Positions 1 through 5,193 of a stretch of 8,910 bases of DNA are shown in pieces (position 1 is the stretch's first letter; the number at the start of each line of letters is the position of its first letter). The notes under the pieces were generated by a model. That model saw nothing but the letters and a program-made list of their open reading frames with translations, ran no database searches and was not told the origin of the DNA. A program made the translations under genes and the position numbers. Origin of the DNA: Bifidobacteriaceae bacterium (GTDB lineage Bacteria; Actinomycetota; Actinomycetes; Actinomycetales; WQXJ01); NCBI GenBank assembly GCA_031258055.1, contig JAIRNM010000387.1:1-8910 (forward strand), given 5' to 3'.

Positions 1-314
1 AACGAGTAGTCGTAGTTAGTCTTGGGCCGTCGAGGTTTACCGGTCCTTGGGTTCGGAGAGTCTAGGAACCCTTCGGCGAATTCGCGGAAGGTCGGAGCTT
101 GACGCGCCCGAGCCCTCAACTCGGCGGCGCTCGCTGGGGGAACCCAAACCGTGCCGTCATCGGCGCATCGGCGCGCCCGCTTGTCTTCGGCGTCAGCCCA
201 TAGGCGGGCTTCTGATGCCGTCCGATAGGTGGTTGGCCCTGTGTACGTCTTGCCGTCAGGGCCTCGGAACCGCGCCTGCCAACGTCCCGAGCCGAGTTTT
301 CTGGGCTTTATCAC
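1..314 (-). CDS. Phage-type tyrosine integrase, N-terminal part (runs off left edge)
   Basis: The gene enters at a GTG (314-312), reads leftward, and stays open for 104 codons to the window edge. Residues 7-44 match the arm-binding N-terminal domain of actinobacterial tyrosine recombinases: a GSGRWQARFRGPDGK strand pair followed by TYRTASEARLWADAED. A linker follows, then from about residue 75 a core-binding (SAM-like) start, PTFREFAEGFL, with basic residues before KTNYDYS. The catalytic R-H-R-Y domain would lie outside the window. GTG is preferred because the homology begins almost at once, and a GAGG lies about 7 nt upstream. The family performs site-specific integration and excision of phages and integrative elements. 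Its position beyond the 3' end of tRNA-Val(CAC) supports that role. Family assignment is confident; whether the gene is intact cannot be seen. Confidence 0.88.
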   Translation of the reverse strand, partial: MIKPRKLGSGRWQARFRGPDGKTYTGPTTYRTASEARLWADAEDKRARRCADDGTVWVPPASAAELRARARQAPTFREFAEGFLDSPNPRTGKPRRPKTNYDYS

Positions 315-330
315 TTGAGCCTCGCCGCCG

Positions 331-379
331 TTCGTGCCAAATTCGTGCCAGATTCTAGAGCATTCTGGGGTATTCCAGG
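331..379. repeat. Short direct repeats between integrase and tRNA (possible arm-type sites)
   Basis: TTCGTGCCA occurs at 331-339 and again at 342-350, an 11-bp step. Next to it the tetramer ATTC recurs at 352, 362 and 372, a ten-base step, in ATTCTAGAGC, ATTCTGGGGT and ATTCCAGGTT. Evenly phased short repeats close to an att site are typical of arm-type sites for tyrosine integrases or binding sites for excisionases. The function is inferred from position; the repeats are visible. Confidence 0.45.
352..357 (-). promoter_or_regulatory. Candidate -10 box of the integrase gene
   Basis: On the minus strand this reads TAGAAT, five of six matches to TATAAT, and places transcription start near 346, about 32 nt ahead of the GTG at 314. 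No convincing -35 hexamer lies 16-19 bp upstream, so the call rests on the -10 alone. The ten-base repeats next to it could let integrase or an excisionase repress the promoter; that is inference. Confidence 0.35.
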
Positions 380-460
380 TTGACATTGCCTACTTTACTG
401 GTTAGCGTTAGAGCATGTCAAAGGCACATTTGCGGAAGGTAGGGCGGGTATCTGAAAGGG

Positions 461-502
461 TGGGCCGTACTGGGATCGAACCAGTGACCTCTTCCGTGTG
501 AA
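461..502. other. Putative attachment site (att) in the tRNA-Val 3' half
   Basis: Tyrosine integrases of this kind commonly recombine within the 3' half of a tRNA gene, between the anticodon loop and the discriminator. The integrase lies on the 3' side of this tRNA, so the element should extend left from about here and end with a direct copy of part of this segment. The second copy would be outside the window, so the exact core cannot be set. Confidence 0.4.
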
Positions 503-532
503 GGAAGCGCGCTCCCGCTGCGCCAACGGCCC
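461..532 (-). tRNA. tRNA-Val (anticodon CAC)
   Basis: The minus strand folds into a complete 72-nt cloverleaf. It has acceptor GGGCCGT/ACGGCCC with discriminator A at 461, D arm GCGC/GCGC, anticodon stem CTTCC/GGAAG with loop TTCACAC, and T arm ACTGG-TTCGATC-CCAGT. The anticodon CAC is at 500-498 and reads GTG valine codons. No CCA is encoded. The gene is intact although it borders an integrase gene, as expected when an integrated element restores the tRNA 3' end. Its 5' half is almost identical to the tRNA-Val(GAC) at 1023-1094. Confidence 0.96.
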
Positions 533-775
533 CTCAACTGCCATAAAGCAGCAGATGATGATGCTACCAGGTCGCTCGACCAAGCCCAGGCCATGTTGCG
601 AGATGTGGGCGGAGAACTGACGCGTATCAGGTACGGGCGGCCTGTCCGCTGGCGCAAGGCAGGAGATTGATCGTGTCTGGACCCCGGACGCTCGCCCAGC
701 GGAAGGTTGTTAACGCGGTCTGGCGGCGGCATCGGGCAGCCAAAGGACGCTGACAGGCGGGCGCTTACCTGCGGC
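533..775. other. Non-coding spacer between divergent tRNA genes
   Basis: No open frame here looks like protein: those present are short, cross the neighbouring tRNAs and show no domain. The only structure seen is an inverted repeat, TCCGCTGG at 645-652 and CCAGCGGA at 696-703, 43 nt apart. Inside it is a smaller imperfect hairpin around GTCTGG/CCGGAC (about 674-688). No promoter for tRNA-Val(CAC) could be assigned with confidence. Confidence 0.5.
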
Positions 776-810
776 TGGACCTTGACCAGGCTGTTAAGGT
801 AGTGTCATAG
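776..810 (+). promoter_or_regulatory. Probable promoter of the Gly-Cys-Val tRNA operon
   Basis: Two overlapping readings are possible: TGGACC (776-781), 18 bp, TAGTGT (800-805); or TTGACC (782-787), 17 bp, TCATAG (805-810). The first has the actinobacterial TANNNT -10 and the second the better -35. Either starts transcription about 30-40 nt before the first tRNA. Confidence 0.5.
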
Positions 811-815
811 CTCGC

Positions 816-845
816 GTGTGGGGTGCCTCAAAAGGGCTTCCACAC
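816..845 (+). other. Leader hairpin before tRNA-Gly
   Basis: GTGTGG (816-821) pairs with CCACAC (840-845), with a small inner CCT/AGG pairing. It sits between the promoter and the tRNA-Gly 5' end at 849, and could form in the precursor and assist 5' processing. The pairing is visible; the role is inferred. Confidence 0.3.
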
Positions 846-848
846 CTT

Positions 849-921
849 GCGGATGTGGCTCAGTTGGTAGAGCATCACCTTGCCAAGGTGAGGGTCGCGG
901 GTTCGAATCCCGTCATCCGCT
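849..921 (+). tRNA. tRNA-Gly (anticodon GCC)
   Basis: A 73-nt cloverleaf with acceptor GCGGATG/CATCCGC and discriminator T at 921. The D arm is GCTC/GAGC, the anticodon stem TCACC/GGTGA has loop TTGCCAA, and the T arm is GCGGG-TTCGAAT-CCCGT. Anticodon GCC (882-884) reads GGC and GGU. No CCA is encoded. It is the first gene of a three-tRNA cluster. Confidence 0.96.
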
Positions 922-934
922 CGAAGCCCACCTC

Positions 935-1005
935 GGTGGAGTGGCCGAGAGGCGAGGCAGCGGCCTGCAAAGCCGTATACGCGGGTTCGAATCCCGTCTC
1001 CACCT
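935..1005 (+). tRNA. tRNA-Cys (anticodon GCA)
   Basis: A 71-nt cloverleaf with acceptor GGTGGAG/CTCCACC and discriminator T at 1005, the U73 expected for cysteine tRNA. The anticodon stem GCGGC/GCCGT has loop CTGCAAA, and the T arm is GCGGG-TTCGAAT-CCCGT. Anticodon GCA is at 967-969. It lies 13 nt after tRNA-Gly and is probably co-transcribed with it. Confidence 0.96.
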
Positions 1006-1022
1006 CCCAGAGTGTGGCACGA

Positions 1023-1094
1023 GGGCCGTTGGCGCAGGGGTAGCGCGCTTCCTTGACACGGAAGAGGGCACAAGTTCAAATCTTGTACGGCCCA
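1023..1094 (+). tRNA. tRNA-Val (anticodon GAC)
   Basis: A 72-nt cloverleaf with acceptor GGGCCGT/ACGGCCC and discriminator A at 1094. The anticodon stem CTTCC/GGAAG has loop TTGACAC, and the T arm is ACAAG-TTCAAAT-CTTGT. Anticodon GAC (1055-1057) reads GUC and GUU. It matches the divergent tRNA-Val(CAC) in acceptor and anticodon stems but differs in the T arm. It is the last tRNA of the cluster. Confidence 0.96.
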
Positions 1095-1104
1095 CCCTTA
1101 GAAT

Positions 1105-1125
1105 GGCTGGTCAGAGCCGCTTTTT
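1105..1125 (+). terminator. Weak intrinsic terminator of the tRNA operon
   Basis: GGCT (1105-1108) and AGCC (1115-1118) form a short stem with a 6-nt loop, followed within two bases by five T (1121-1125). The position just after the last tRNA fits, but the stem is only 4 bp. Confidence 0.4.
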
Positions 1126-1240
1126 GAAGCTGTCGCGGTCTGATCGTTGATAGGTCGTGGGGCATACGTGAGGCAGAACGGTTACCGGATTCCGAGCCAG
1201 CCAGCGAGCGGGACGCTGGCGTTCCTGTAAGGTTCAGGCC

Positions 1241-1942
1241 ATGGAAGGCCGTCCCATTCCCCCGCAGGCGCACGACGGTGAACAACCGGGCGATGCCGCC
1301 AAACCCACCCAGCCAATCCCGCCGCCGGGCGAGGCGCCAGCCGAGGACCAGACACCAGCACGCGACGGTTGGCGACCCGCCGATGCCGCCAAGCACCCGC
1401 GCCCAATCCCGCCGCCCCGTCAGGCGCCGCCGAGGAACCAGGAGCAGCCGCAGGGAGAACTGTTAGCGGTGGTAGCACCAATGGTGATTCAAGTGGTCGC
1501 GATGAGCCTGGTCACGGCAGCGGTCCCGGCCTTACGGGACGGGTCTCCAGTCGATGTCTCGGTCGGGGCGGTGACCAGCCTGGGACTGACCACGCTGGCG
1601 ATGGCCGCTCTGGCCGTCTTCGCCAAGCTGGTCCTGACCAAGGCCCTCAGTCGGCCGGGCCTTTGGATCATCATCGCGCTGGTGGGCCTAGCCGTTTGCA
1701 TCGCACCAGCACCGATTTGGCGCCAGCCGGCTCCGCCTTTACCGGCCGCGCCGATGCTGATAATCGGCTTGCTCATAATGGCAGCGGGGGCGGTCTGGAT
1801 CGCCCGGCAAGCGAACCGTGATCCGGTTGTCTTGCCGCAAGGAAAGGCCCTGACCGACTCCAGGCGGCCCAGCCTGATTTTGGCCCTGCTGGTACCAGGC
1901 GCCACCATCGTGCTCGCCGCGTTCATCTGGTTAGTCGGCTGA
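1241..1942 (+). CDS. Hypothetical membrane protein with proline-rich repeated N-terminus
   Basis: I do not recognise this 233-residue protein. Residues 1-72 are hydrophilic and proline-rich, with a repeated unit: DAAKPTQPIPPPGEAP at 18-33 and DAAKHPRPIPPPRQAP at 48-63, plus a partial RPIPP at 4-8. Residues 75-233 hold about five hydrophobic segments (roughly 75-96, 108-134, 141-159, 169-188 and 211-232), so it should be an integral membrane protein with a disordered tail. The ATG at 1241 has only an AAGG about 9 nt upstream; a later start near 1466-1481 would drop the repeats and keep the membrane part. It is followed by 219 bp before the transporter gene, so a shared operon is not evident. 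A long open frame on the opposite strand here has no recognisable content. Proline-rich cytosolic tails often mediate protein contacts; no function can be claimed. Confidence 0.65.
   Translation: MEGRPIPPQAHDGEQPGDAAKPTQPIPPPGEAPAEDQTPARDGWRPADAAKHPRPIPPPRQAPPRNQEQPQGELLAVVAPMVIQVVAMSLVTAAVPALRDGSPVDVSVGAVTSLGLTTLAMAALAVFAKLVLTKALSRPGLWIIIALVGLAVCIAPAPIWRQPAPPLPAAPMLIIGLLIMAAGAVWIARQANRDPVVLPQGKALTDSRRPSLILALLVPGATIVLAAFIWLVG
1292..1447 (+). repeat. Two-copy 90-bp-period coding repeat
   Basis: The segment starting GATGCCGCCAA at 1292 recurs at 1382 as GATGCCGCCAA, and CCAATCCCGCCGCC follows in each copy. The period is 90 bp, or 30 codons, encoding the DAAK-x-P-x-PIPPP-xx-AP unit. In-frame repetition suggests local duplication inside the gene. 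Confidence 0.7.
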
Positions 1943-1962
1943 ACGATCTTGTTCCGTGCCAC

Positions 1963-1980
1963 CGAAGTTCGTTTACTTCG
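1963..1980 (+). terminator. Small hairpin after the membrane-protein gene
   Basis: CGAAG (1963-1967) and CTTCG (1976-1980) form a 5-bp stem around an 8-nt loop, 21 bp after the stop codon. There is no T-run, so this is a weak terminator candidate only. Confidence 0.2.
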
Positions 1981-2109
1981 CACAGGAGGCGCACAAAAGA
2001 CGCTGGCACGAGCCAGGTGGTGGACTGAACGGCGGGACGCCAGGGCCAGACCCAAATGACGGCGCGGCGACGGGGTATCCTCGAAAACGGCCAAGATCGC
2101 CGAAGAGGA

Positions 2110-2138
2110 TTGGCCGATAACAGATCGCAGCATACAGA
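2110..2138 (+). promoter_or_regulatory. Candidate promoter of the ion transporter gene
   Basis: TTGGCC (2110-2115), a 17-bp spacer and TACAGA (2133-2138) would start transcription about 20 nt before the GTG at 2162. The gene's ribosome site GGAGAG is at 2148-2153. The -10 is a weak match. Confidence 0.35.
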
Positions 2139-2161
2139 CATACACATGGAGAGCCCCAGAC

Positions 2162-3529
2162 GTGTCCCTGCCAACCTGGTCAATGCTTCCGTTCGTGGCG
2201 CTGTTAGGCGCCATCGCCGTCTTGCCCTTGGTTCCCGCGACAGCGCGGCGCTGGGAGAGTAACGGGTTCAAGGCGGTGGTGTCGCTGGGACTTGGTCTGC
2301 CGGTCGGCGTGGGAATGTGGTTCGGATTCGACCCGCACTTGGTGCAGCATTCCCTGTCGGAGTACACCCAGTTCATTGTGCTGCTGGCGAGCCTGTTCGT
2401 GGTGACAGGCGGGATATTCCTAGCCGGGGACCTGAAAGCAACTCCGCGCAATAACACGATTCTCCTGGGGGTCGGAGCGGTCCTCGCCTCCTTCGTCGGC
2501 ACGACCGGCGCCGCCATGCTGCTGATCCGGCCGATCCTCAACTCCAACGCCGAACGGCGCCACAAAGTTCACACAGTGGTGTTCGCCATCTTGATTGTCG
2601 CTAACTGCGGCGGCCTGCTGACGCCGCTAGGCGATCCGCCGCTCTACGTCGGATTGATGCGGGGAGTCCCATTCACCTGGACTTTCACCTTGTTCGGGCC
2701 TTGGCTCTTTGTCAACGCCATGCTGCTGTTCACCTATTTCGCCCTTGACAGGCGCCGCTACGCGGAAGAACCAGCCGAGGCGATCCAGTTGGACAACGCC
2801 CAAGCCACCCGCCTGTCGGTGCGGGGAGGGTCCAACGTCATTTGGCTTCTAGTCATAATTGCCTCGGTCGCTTTCCTGGGTGAACACCCCTGGATCAAAG
2901 TCGGGGTCCAAGTCGGCGCCGCCGTTGCCTCCTTCCTCCTCACGCCGCGCGCCATCCGATTCGGCGACAACGAGTTCACTTGGAGCCCAATTGTCGAAGT
3001 AGCGGTCCTGTTCGCTGGCATTTTCCTGACCATGATCCCGGCTTTGGAAATCCTCCGCCGCCAGGCTCCCGGCCTACCGCTGAACGAGTACACCTTCTTC
3101 GGCTTCACCGGCGCACTTTCCTCCGTCCTCGACAACACCCCGACCTACCTGGCGTTCTTCGACATGGGGCAAACCCTGACACTGCCTGGCTCGCCCGCAG
3201 TCGCCGGGGTCCCGGAGCTTTACTTGACGGCGATCGCGCTCGGCGCCGTCACCTGCGGCGCTCTCACCTACATTGGCAACGGCCCGAATTTCATGGTCAA
3301 GGCGATCGCGGAGGAACGCGGCGTGGCCACGCCGTCCTTCGGCCGTTACGTTATTTGGGCATTGGCGTATCTAGCGCCGGTCCTGGTCGCCCTGGTTTGT
3401 ATCTTCATCAGCCCGCACTGGCCGGTCAAAGCGATCGGCATAGTCATCGCCCTGGGCCTGCTAGCCCGCCCGGTCTACTGGCTAACCCAGTCGCGCCGCC
3501 CGGCCGCCGAAGATCTCCCGCTCGCCTAG
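2162..3529 (+). CDS. NhaD/CitMHS-like sodium:proton antiporter family protein
   Basis: This 455-residue, very hydrophobic protein has the two-fold pattern of the ion transporter superfamily. The first half carries GTTGAAM (about 113-119) and NCGGLLTPLGDPPLY (148-162). The second carries SSVLDNTPTYLAFF (320-333) and TYIGNGPNFM (369-378). These are the helix-hairpin regions that bind substrate and cation in NhaD, ArsB and citrate (CitMHS) carriers. Length is normal for the group. The GTG start at 2162 has GGAGAG 8 nt upstream. Substrate cannot be fixed from sequence: Na+/H+ exchange is the usual annotation, and the related CitMHS_2 family is described as putative citrate transport. It is convergent with citrate synthase, separated by strong hairpins, so a functional link with citrate is possible but unproven. 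Confidence 0.88.
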   Translation: MSLPTWSMLPFVALLGAIAVLPLVPATARRWESNGFKAVVSLGLGLPVGVGMWFGFDPHLVQHSLSEYTQFIVLLASLFVVTGGIFLAGDLKATPRNNTILLGVGAVLASFVGTTGAAMLLIRPILNSNAERRHKVHTVVFAILIVANCGGLLTPLGDPPLYVGLMRGVPFTWTFTLFGPWLFVNAMLLFTYFALDRRRYAEEPAEAIQLDNAQATRLSVRGGSNVIWLLVIIASVAFLGEHPWIKVGVQVGAAVASFLLTPRAIRFGDNEFTWSPIVEVAVLFAGIFLTMIPALEILRRQAPGLPLNEYTFFGFTGALSSVLDNTPTYLAFFDMGQTLTLPGSPAVAGVPELYLTAIALGAVTCGALTYIGNGPNFMVKAIAEERGVATPSFGRYVIWALAYLAPVLVALVCIFISPHWPVKAIGIVIALGLLARPVYWLTQSRRPAAEDLPLA

Positions 3530-3534
3530 AGGAA

Positions 3535-3566
3535 CGGAACGCTGGTGCCAGGCACCGAGCGTTCCG
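3535..3566 (+). terminator. U-less hairpin terminator after the transporter gene
   Basis: CGGAACGCT (3535-3543) pairs perfectly with AGCGTTCCG (3558-3566). The inner GGTG/CACC extends it to 13 bp with one bulged G and a 5-nt loop. It starts 5 bp after the stop codon. No T-run follows, as is common in actinobacteria. Confidence 0.65.
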
Positions 3567-3644
3567 CTTCAGCGGCTAGGCCCCAGCCCGGCTCTACCGC
3601 GCCAGCACCGGATGGGTGGAGAGCCACGCCGCACCCGTAAATGG

Positions 3645-3698
3645 CCGATGCCGCCGCCAAGACCGGCCGAAGTTGGCCACCTTGGACGACGGCATCGG
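3645..3698 (-). terminator. Long nested hairpin downstream of gltA
   Basis: CCGATGCCG (3645-3653) pairs with CGGCATCGG (3690-3698). Inside it CCAAG (3657-3661) pairs with CTTGG (3681-3685), and GGCC (3665-3668) with GGCC (3675-3678) around a 6-nt loop. The stop codon of gltA is at 3717, so this begins 18 bp downstream in the gltA direction. There is no T-run. It probably works as a U-less terminator or a 3' end stabiliser. Confidence 0.5.
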
Positions 3699-3716
3699 GC
3701 AAAAGACTGGGCGACG

Positions 3717-4991
3717 TCAGCGCTGGTCCATCGGCACGTAGTCGCGCTCAACCTCACCGACGTAAACCTGGCGCGGGCGGCCAATCTTGCTGGTCGGGTC
3801 GGCGGCCTGTTCCCGCCAATGCGCGATCCAGCCGGGCAGGCGCCCAATCGCGAATAGGACTGTGAACATGTCCACCGGGAAGCCCATCGCCTGATAGATC
3901 AAGCCCGTGTAGAAGTCCACGTTGGGATAGAGCTTGCGTTCCTGGAAGTAGGGATCGGACAGAGCCGTCTCCTCCAGCGTCAGGGCAATGTCGAGCAGCT
4001 GGTCGTGGCCAGTCTTGTGGCGCAAGATGGCGTCAGCGTGCTGTTTGACGATGGCCGCCCTGGGGTCGTAGTTCTTGTAGATCCGGTGGCCGAAGCCCAT
4101 CAGTTTGGCTTCGCGGTTCTTGACCTTGTTTACGAACTTCGAGACGTCGCCGCCCTCGGCCTTGATTTCCGCCAACATTTCGAGGACCGCCTGGTTGGCG
4201 CCGCCGTGGAGCGGACCGGACAGGGCGTTGACGCCAGCCGCCACCGACACATACATGTTGGCGCCGGCTGACCCGACTAGCCGCACGGTCGAGGTCGAAC
4301 AGTTCTGTTCATGGTCGGCGTGGAGAATCAACAGCACATCAAGGGCTTTGGTGATCTCGTCGTCGAACGGGTAGGGCCGGGTCGGCAGGCCGAAGGACAT
4401 TCGGATGAAGTTCTCGACGTAATCCTCCGAGTCATCCGGGTAGAGCATGGGCTGGCCGGTCGAATACTTGTAGCCGTAAGCGGCCAGCGTTGGGACGGCG
4501 CCCATCAGGCGGTGGGTGGCGTCATCAAGATCATCCGGGTCGATGCTCGGATTGGTGTAGGTGAAGGTGGACAGCATGTTGATCGATGCCGCCAACAGCG
4601 GCATTGGGTGCGAGCGCCGGGGCGAGGACCGGAACATTTCCTTCAGTCGCTCATCGATCAGGTGGTACTGGGCGATGGCTTGACAGAAGGCGTCAAGCTG
4701 GGTCTTGGTCGGCAACACGCCGTACAAGACCAGATAGGCCACTTCCAGGAAGGTCGATTTGGCGGCCAACTGCTCAATCGGGTAGCCCCGGTAGCGCAAG
4801 ATGCCGGCCTCGCCGTCAATGAAGGTGATCGCGGACTTGCAGGCGGCGGTCGAACCGAAGCCAATGTCGAAAGTTGTGTCGCCCGTCTGGGCCAAAAGTT
4901 TGCCGATGTTAAAGCCGTTGTTGCCGACGGTCGATTTGACCAGCGGTAGCTCGACGTTCACATCGTCATGGGTAAAGATAGCATTCCCCAC
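3717..4991 (-). CDS. gltA: Citrate synthase (type II)
   Basis: Condenses acetyl-CoA with oxaloacetate to citrate, the entry step of the TCA cycle, in the cytosol. The 424-residue length matches hexameric type II enzymes such as E. coli GltA. All catalytic residues are present: His262 in GPLHGGAN, His302 in GFGHRIYK and Asp359 in NVDFYTG. The conserved HADHEQN block is at 224-230, and the N-terminal TFIDG-x-xG-x-LRYRGYPI region at 56-72. The start is GTG at 4991-4989 with an excellent ribosome site, AAAGGAGA (5005-4998), 6 nt upstream. It is a single-gene unit: the next gene on the right is closed by its own terminator at 5148-5183, and the transporter gene on the left converges on it. Nothing appears truncated or altered. 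Confidence 0.98.
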   Translation of the reverse strand: MGNAIFTHDDVNVELPLVKSTVGNNGFNIGKLLAQTGDTTFDIGFGSTAACKSAITFIDGEAGILRYRGYPIEQLAAKSTFLEVAYLVLYGVLPTKTQLDAFCQAIAQYHLIDERLKEMFRSSPRRSHPMPLLAASINMLSTFTYTNPSIDPDDLDDATHRLMGAVPTLAAYGYKYSTGQPMLYPDDSEDYVENFIRMSFGLPTRPYPFDDEITKALDVLLILHADHEQNCSTSTVRLVGSAGANMYVSVAAGVNALSGPLHGGANQAVLEMLAEIKAEGGDVSKFVNKVKNREAKLMGFGHRIYKNYDPRAAIVKQHADAILRHKTGHDQLLDIALTLEETALSDPYFQERKLYPNVDFYTGLIYQAMGFPVDMFTVLFAIGRLPGWIAHWREQAADPTSKIGRPRQVYVGEVERDYVPMDQR

Positions 4992-5018
4992 GGGTGGTCT
5001 CCTTTGATGGTCTAAGGG

Positions 5019-5066
5019 GTACGTACAAGCTACATTTTACCCTCTCTTTTGGGACCTTCTGCCCAA
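5019..5066 (-). promoter_or_regulatory. gltA promoter with overlapping inverted repeat
   Basis: The minus strand shows TAAAAT (5039-5034), five of six matches to the -10 consensus, about 40 bp before the start codon. The expected -35 region falls inside an inverted repeat, TTGGG (5049-5053) N8 CCCAA (5062-5066). A palindrome GTACGTAC (5019-5026) lies at the predicted transcript start. No good -35 hexamer is seen, which suggests regulated or activator-dependent use. The regulator is unknown. Confidence 0.45.
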
Positions 5067-5098
5067 GACCCCCTCCGGGCCGCCCGACGGGTGCCGTT

Positions 5099-5127
5099 CC
5101 AGTAATAGGGCCTGTCCCCATTAGTGG
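5099..5127. repeat. Imperfect palindrome upstream of gltA
   Basis: CCA-g-TAAT-a-GGG (5099-5110) mirrors CCC-c-ATTA-g-TGG (5116-5127), with mismatches at the same place on each arm, around a 5-nt centre. It lies about 60-90 bp upstream of the gltA -10 and just past the terminator at 5148-5183. It could be an upstream operator or a leftover hairpin. Confidence 0.35.
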
Positions 5128-5147
5128 AGCGGCTTGTGCGGGGCAAG

Positions 5148-5183
5148 AAAAATGGGGGGCAGACGAAGCATGCCCCCCATTTT
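5148..5183 (-). terminator. Intrinsic terminator of the signal peptidase/fibre operon
   Basis: AAAATGGGGGGCA (5149-5161) pairs perfectly with TGCCCCCCATTTT (5171-5183) over 13 bp around a 9-nt loop. Read leftward, the stem ends in a run of five T (complement of 5152-5148). It begins 10 bp after the signal peptidase stop codon. Confidence 0.92.
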
Positions 5184-5193
5184 GGGAAGGTTT

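Noticed and set aside
47..358. Open frame of 103 codons on the plus strand
   Set aside because: It is antisense to the integrase N-terminus, whose minus-strand translation matches a known family; the plus frame shows no domain.
380..408. Plus-strand TTGACA (380-385) with TAGCGT 17 bp downstream
   Set aside because: Good -35 but poor -10, and it points into the antisense of the tRNA with no gene to serve.
395..732. Two minus-strand open frames across the tRNA-Val(CAC) region
   Set aside because: Both run through the tRNA and have no recognisable content.
816..1150. Several frames on both strands over 816-1150
   Set aside because: They cover the three-tRNA cluster; their residues are translations of tRNA sequence.
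1489..2565. 358-codon minus-strand open frame
   Set aside because: It is antisense to two plus-strand genes and their spacer, with composition typical of a GC-rich shadow frame; the plus strand encodes clear membrane proteins.
3641..3660. GCCGATGCCGCC-like string also seen near 1291, 1381 and 8520
   Set aside because: The shared part is short and GC-rich, lies in unrelated contexts, and is expected by chance in this composition apart from the in-gene repeat at 1292/1382.
4311..4949. 212-codon plus-strand open frame
   Set aside because: It is fully antisense to citrate synthase, which has all catalytic residues.
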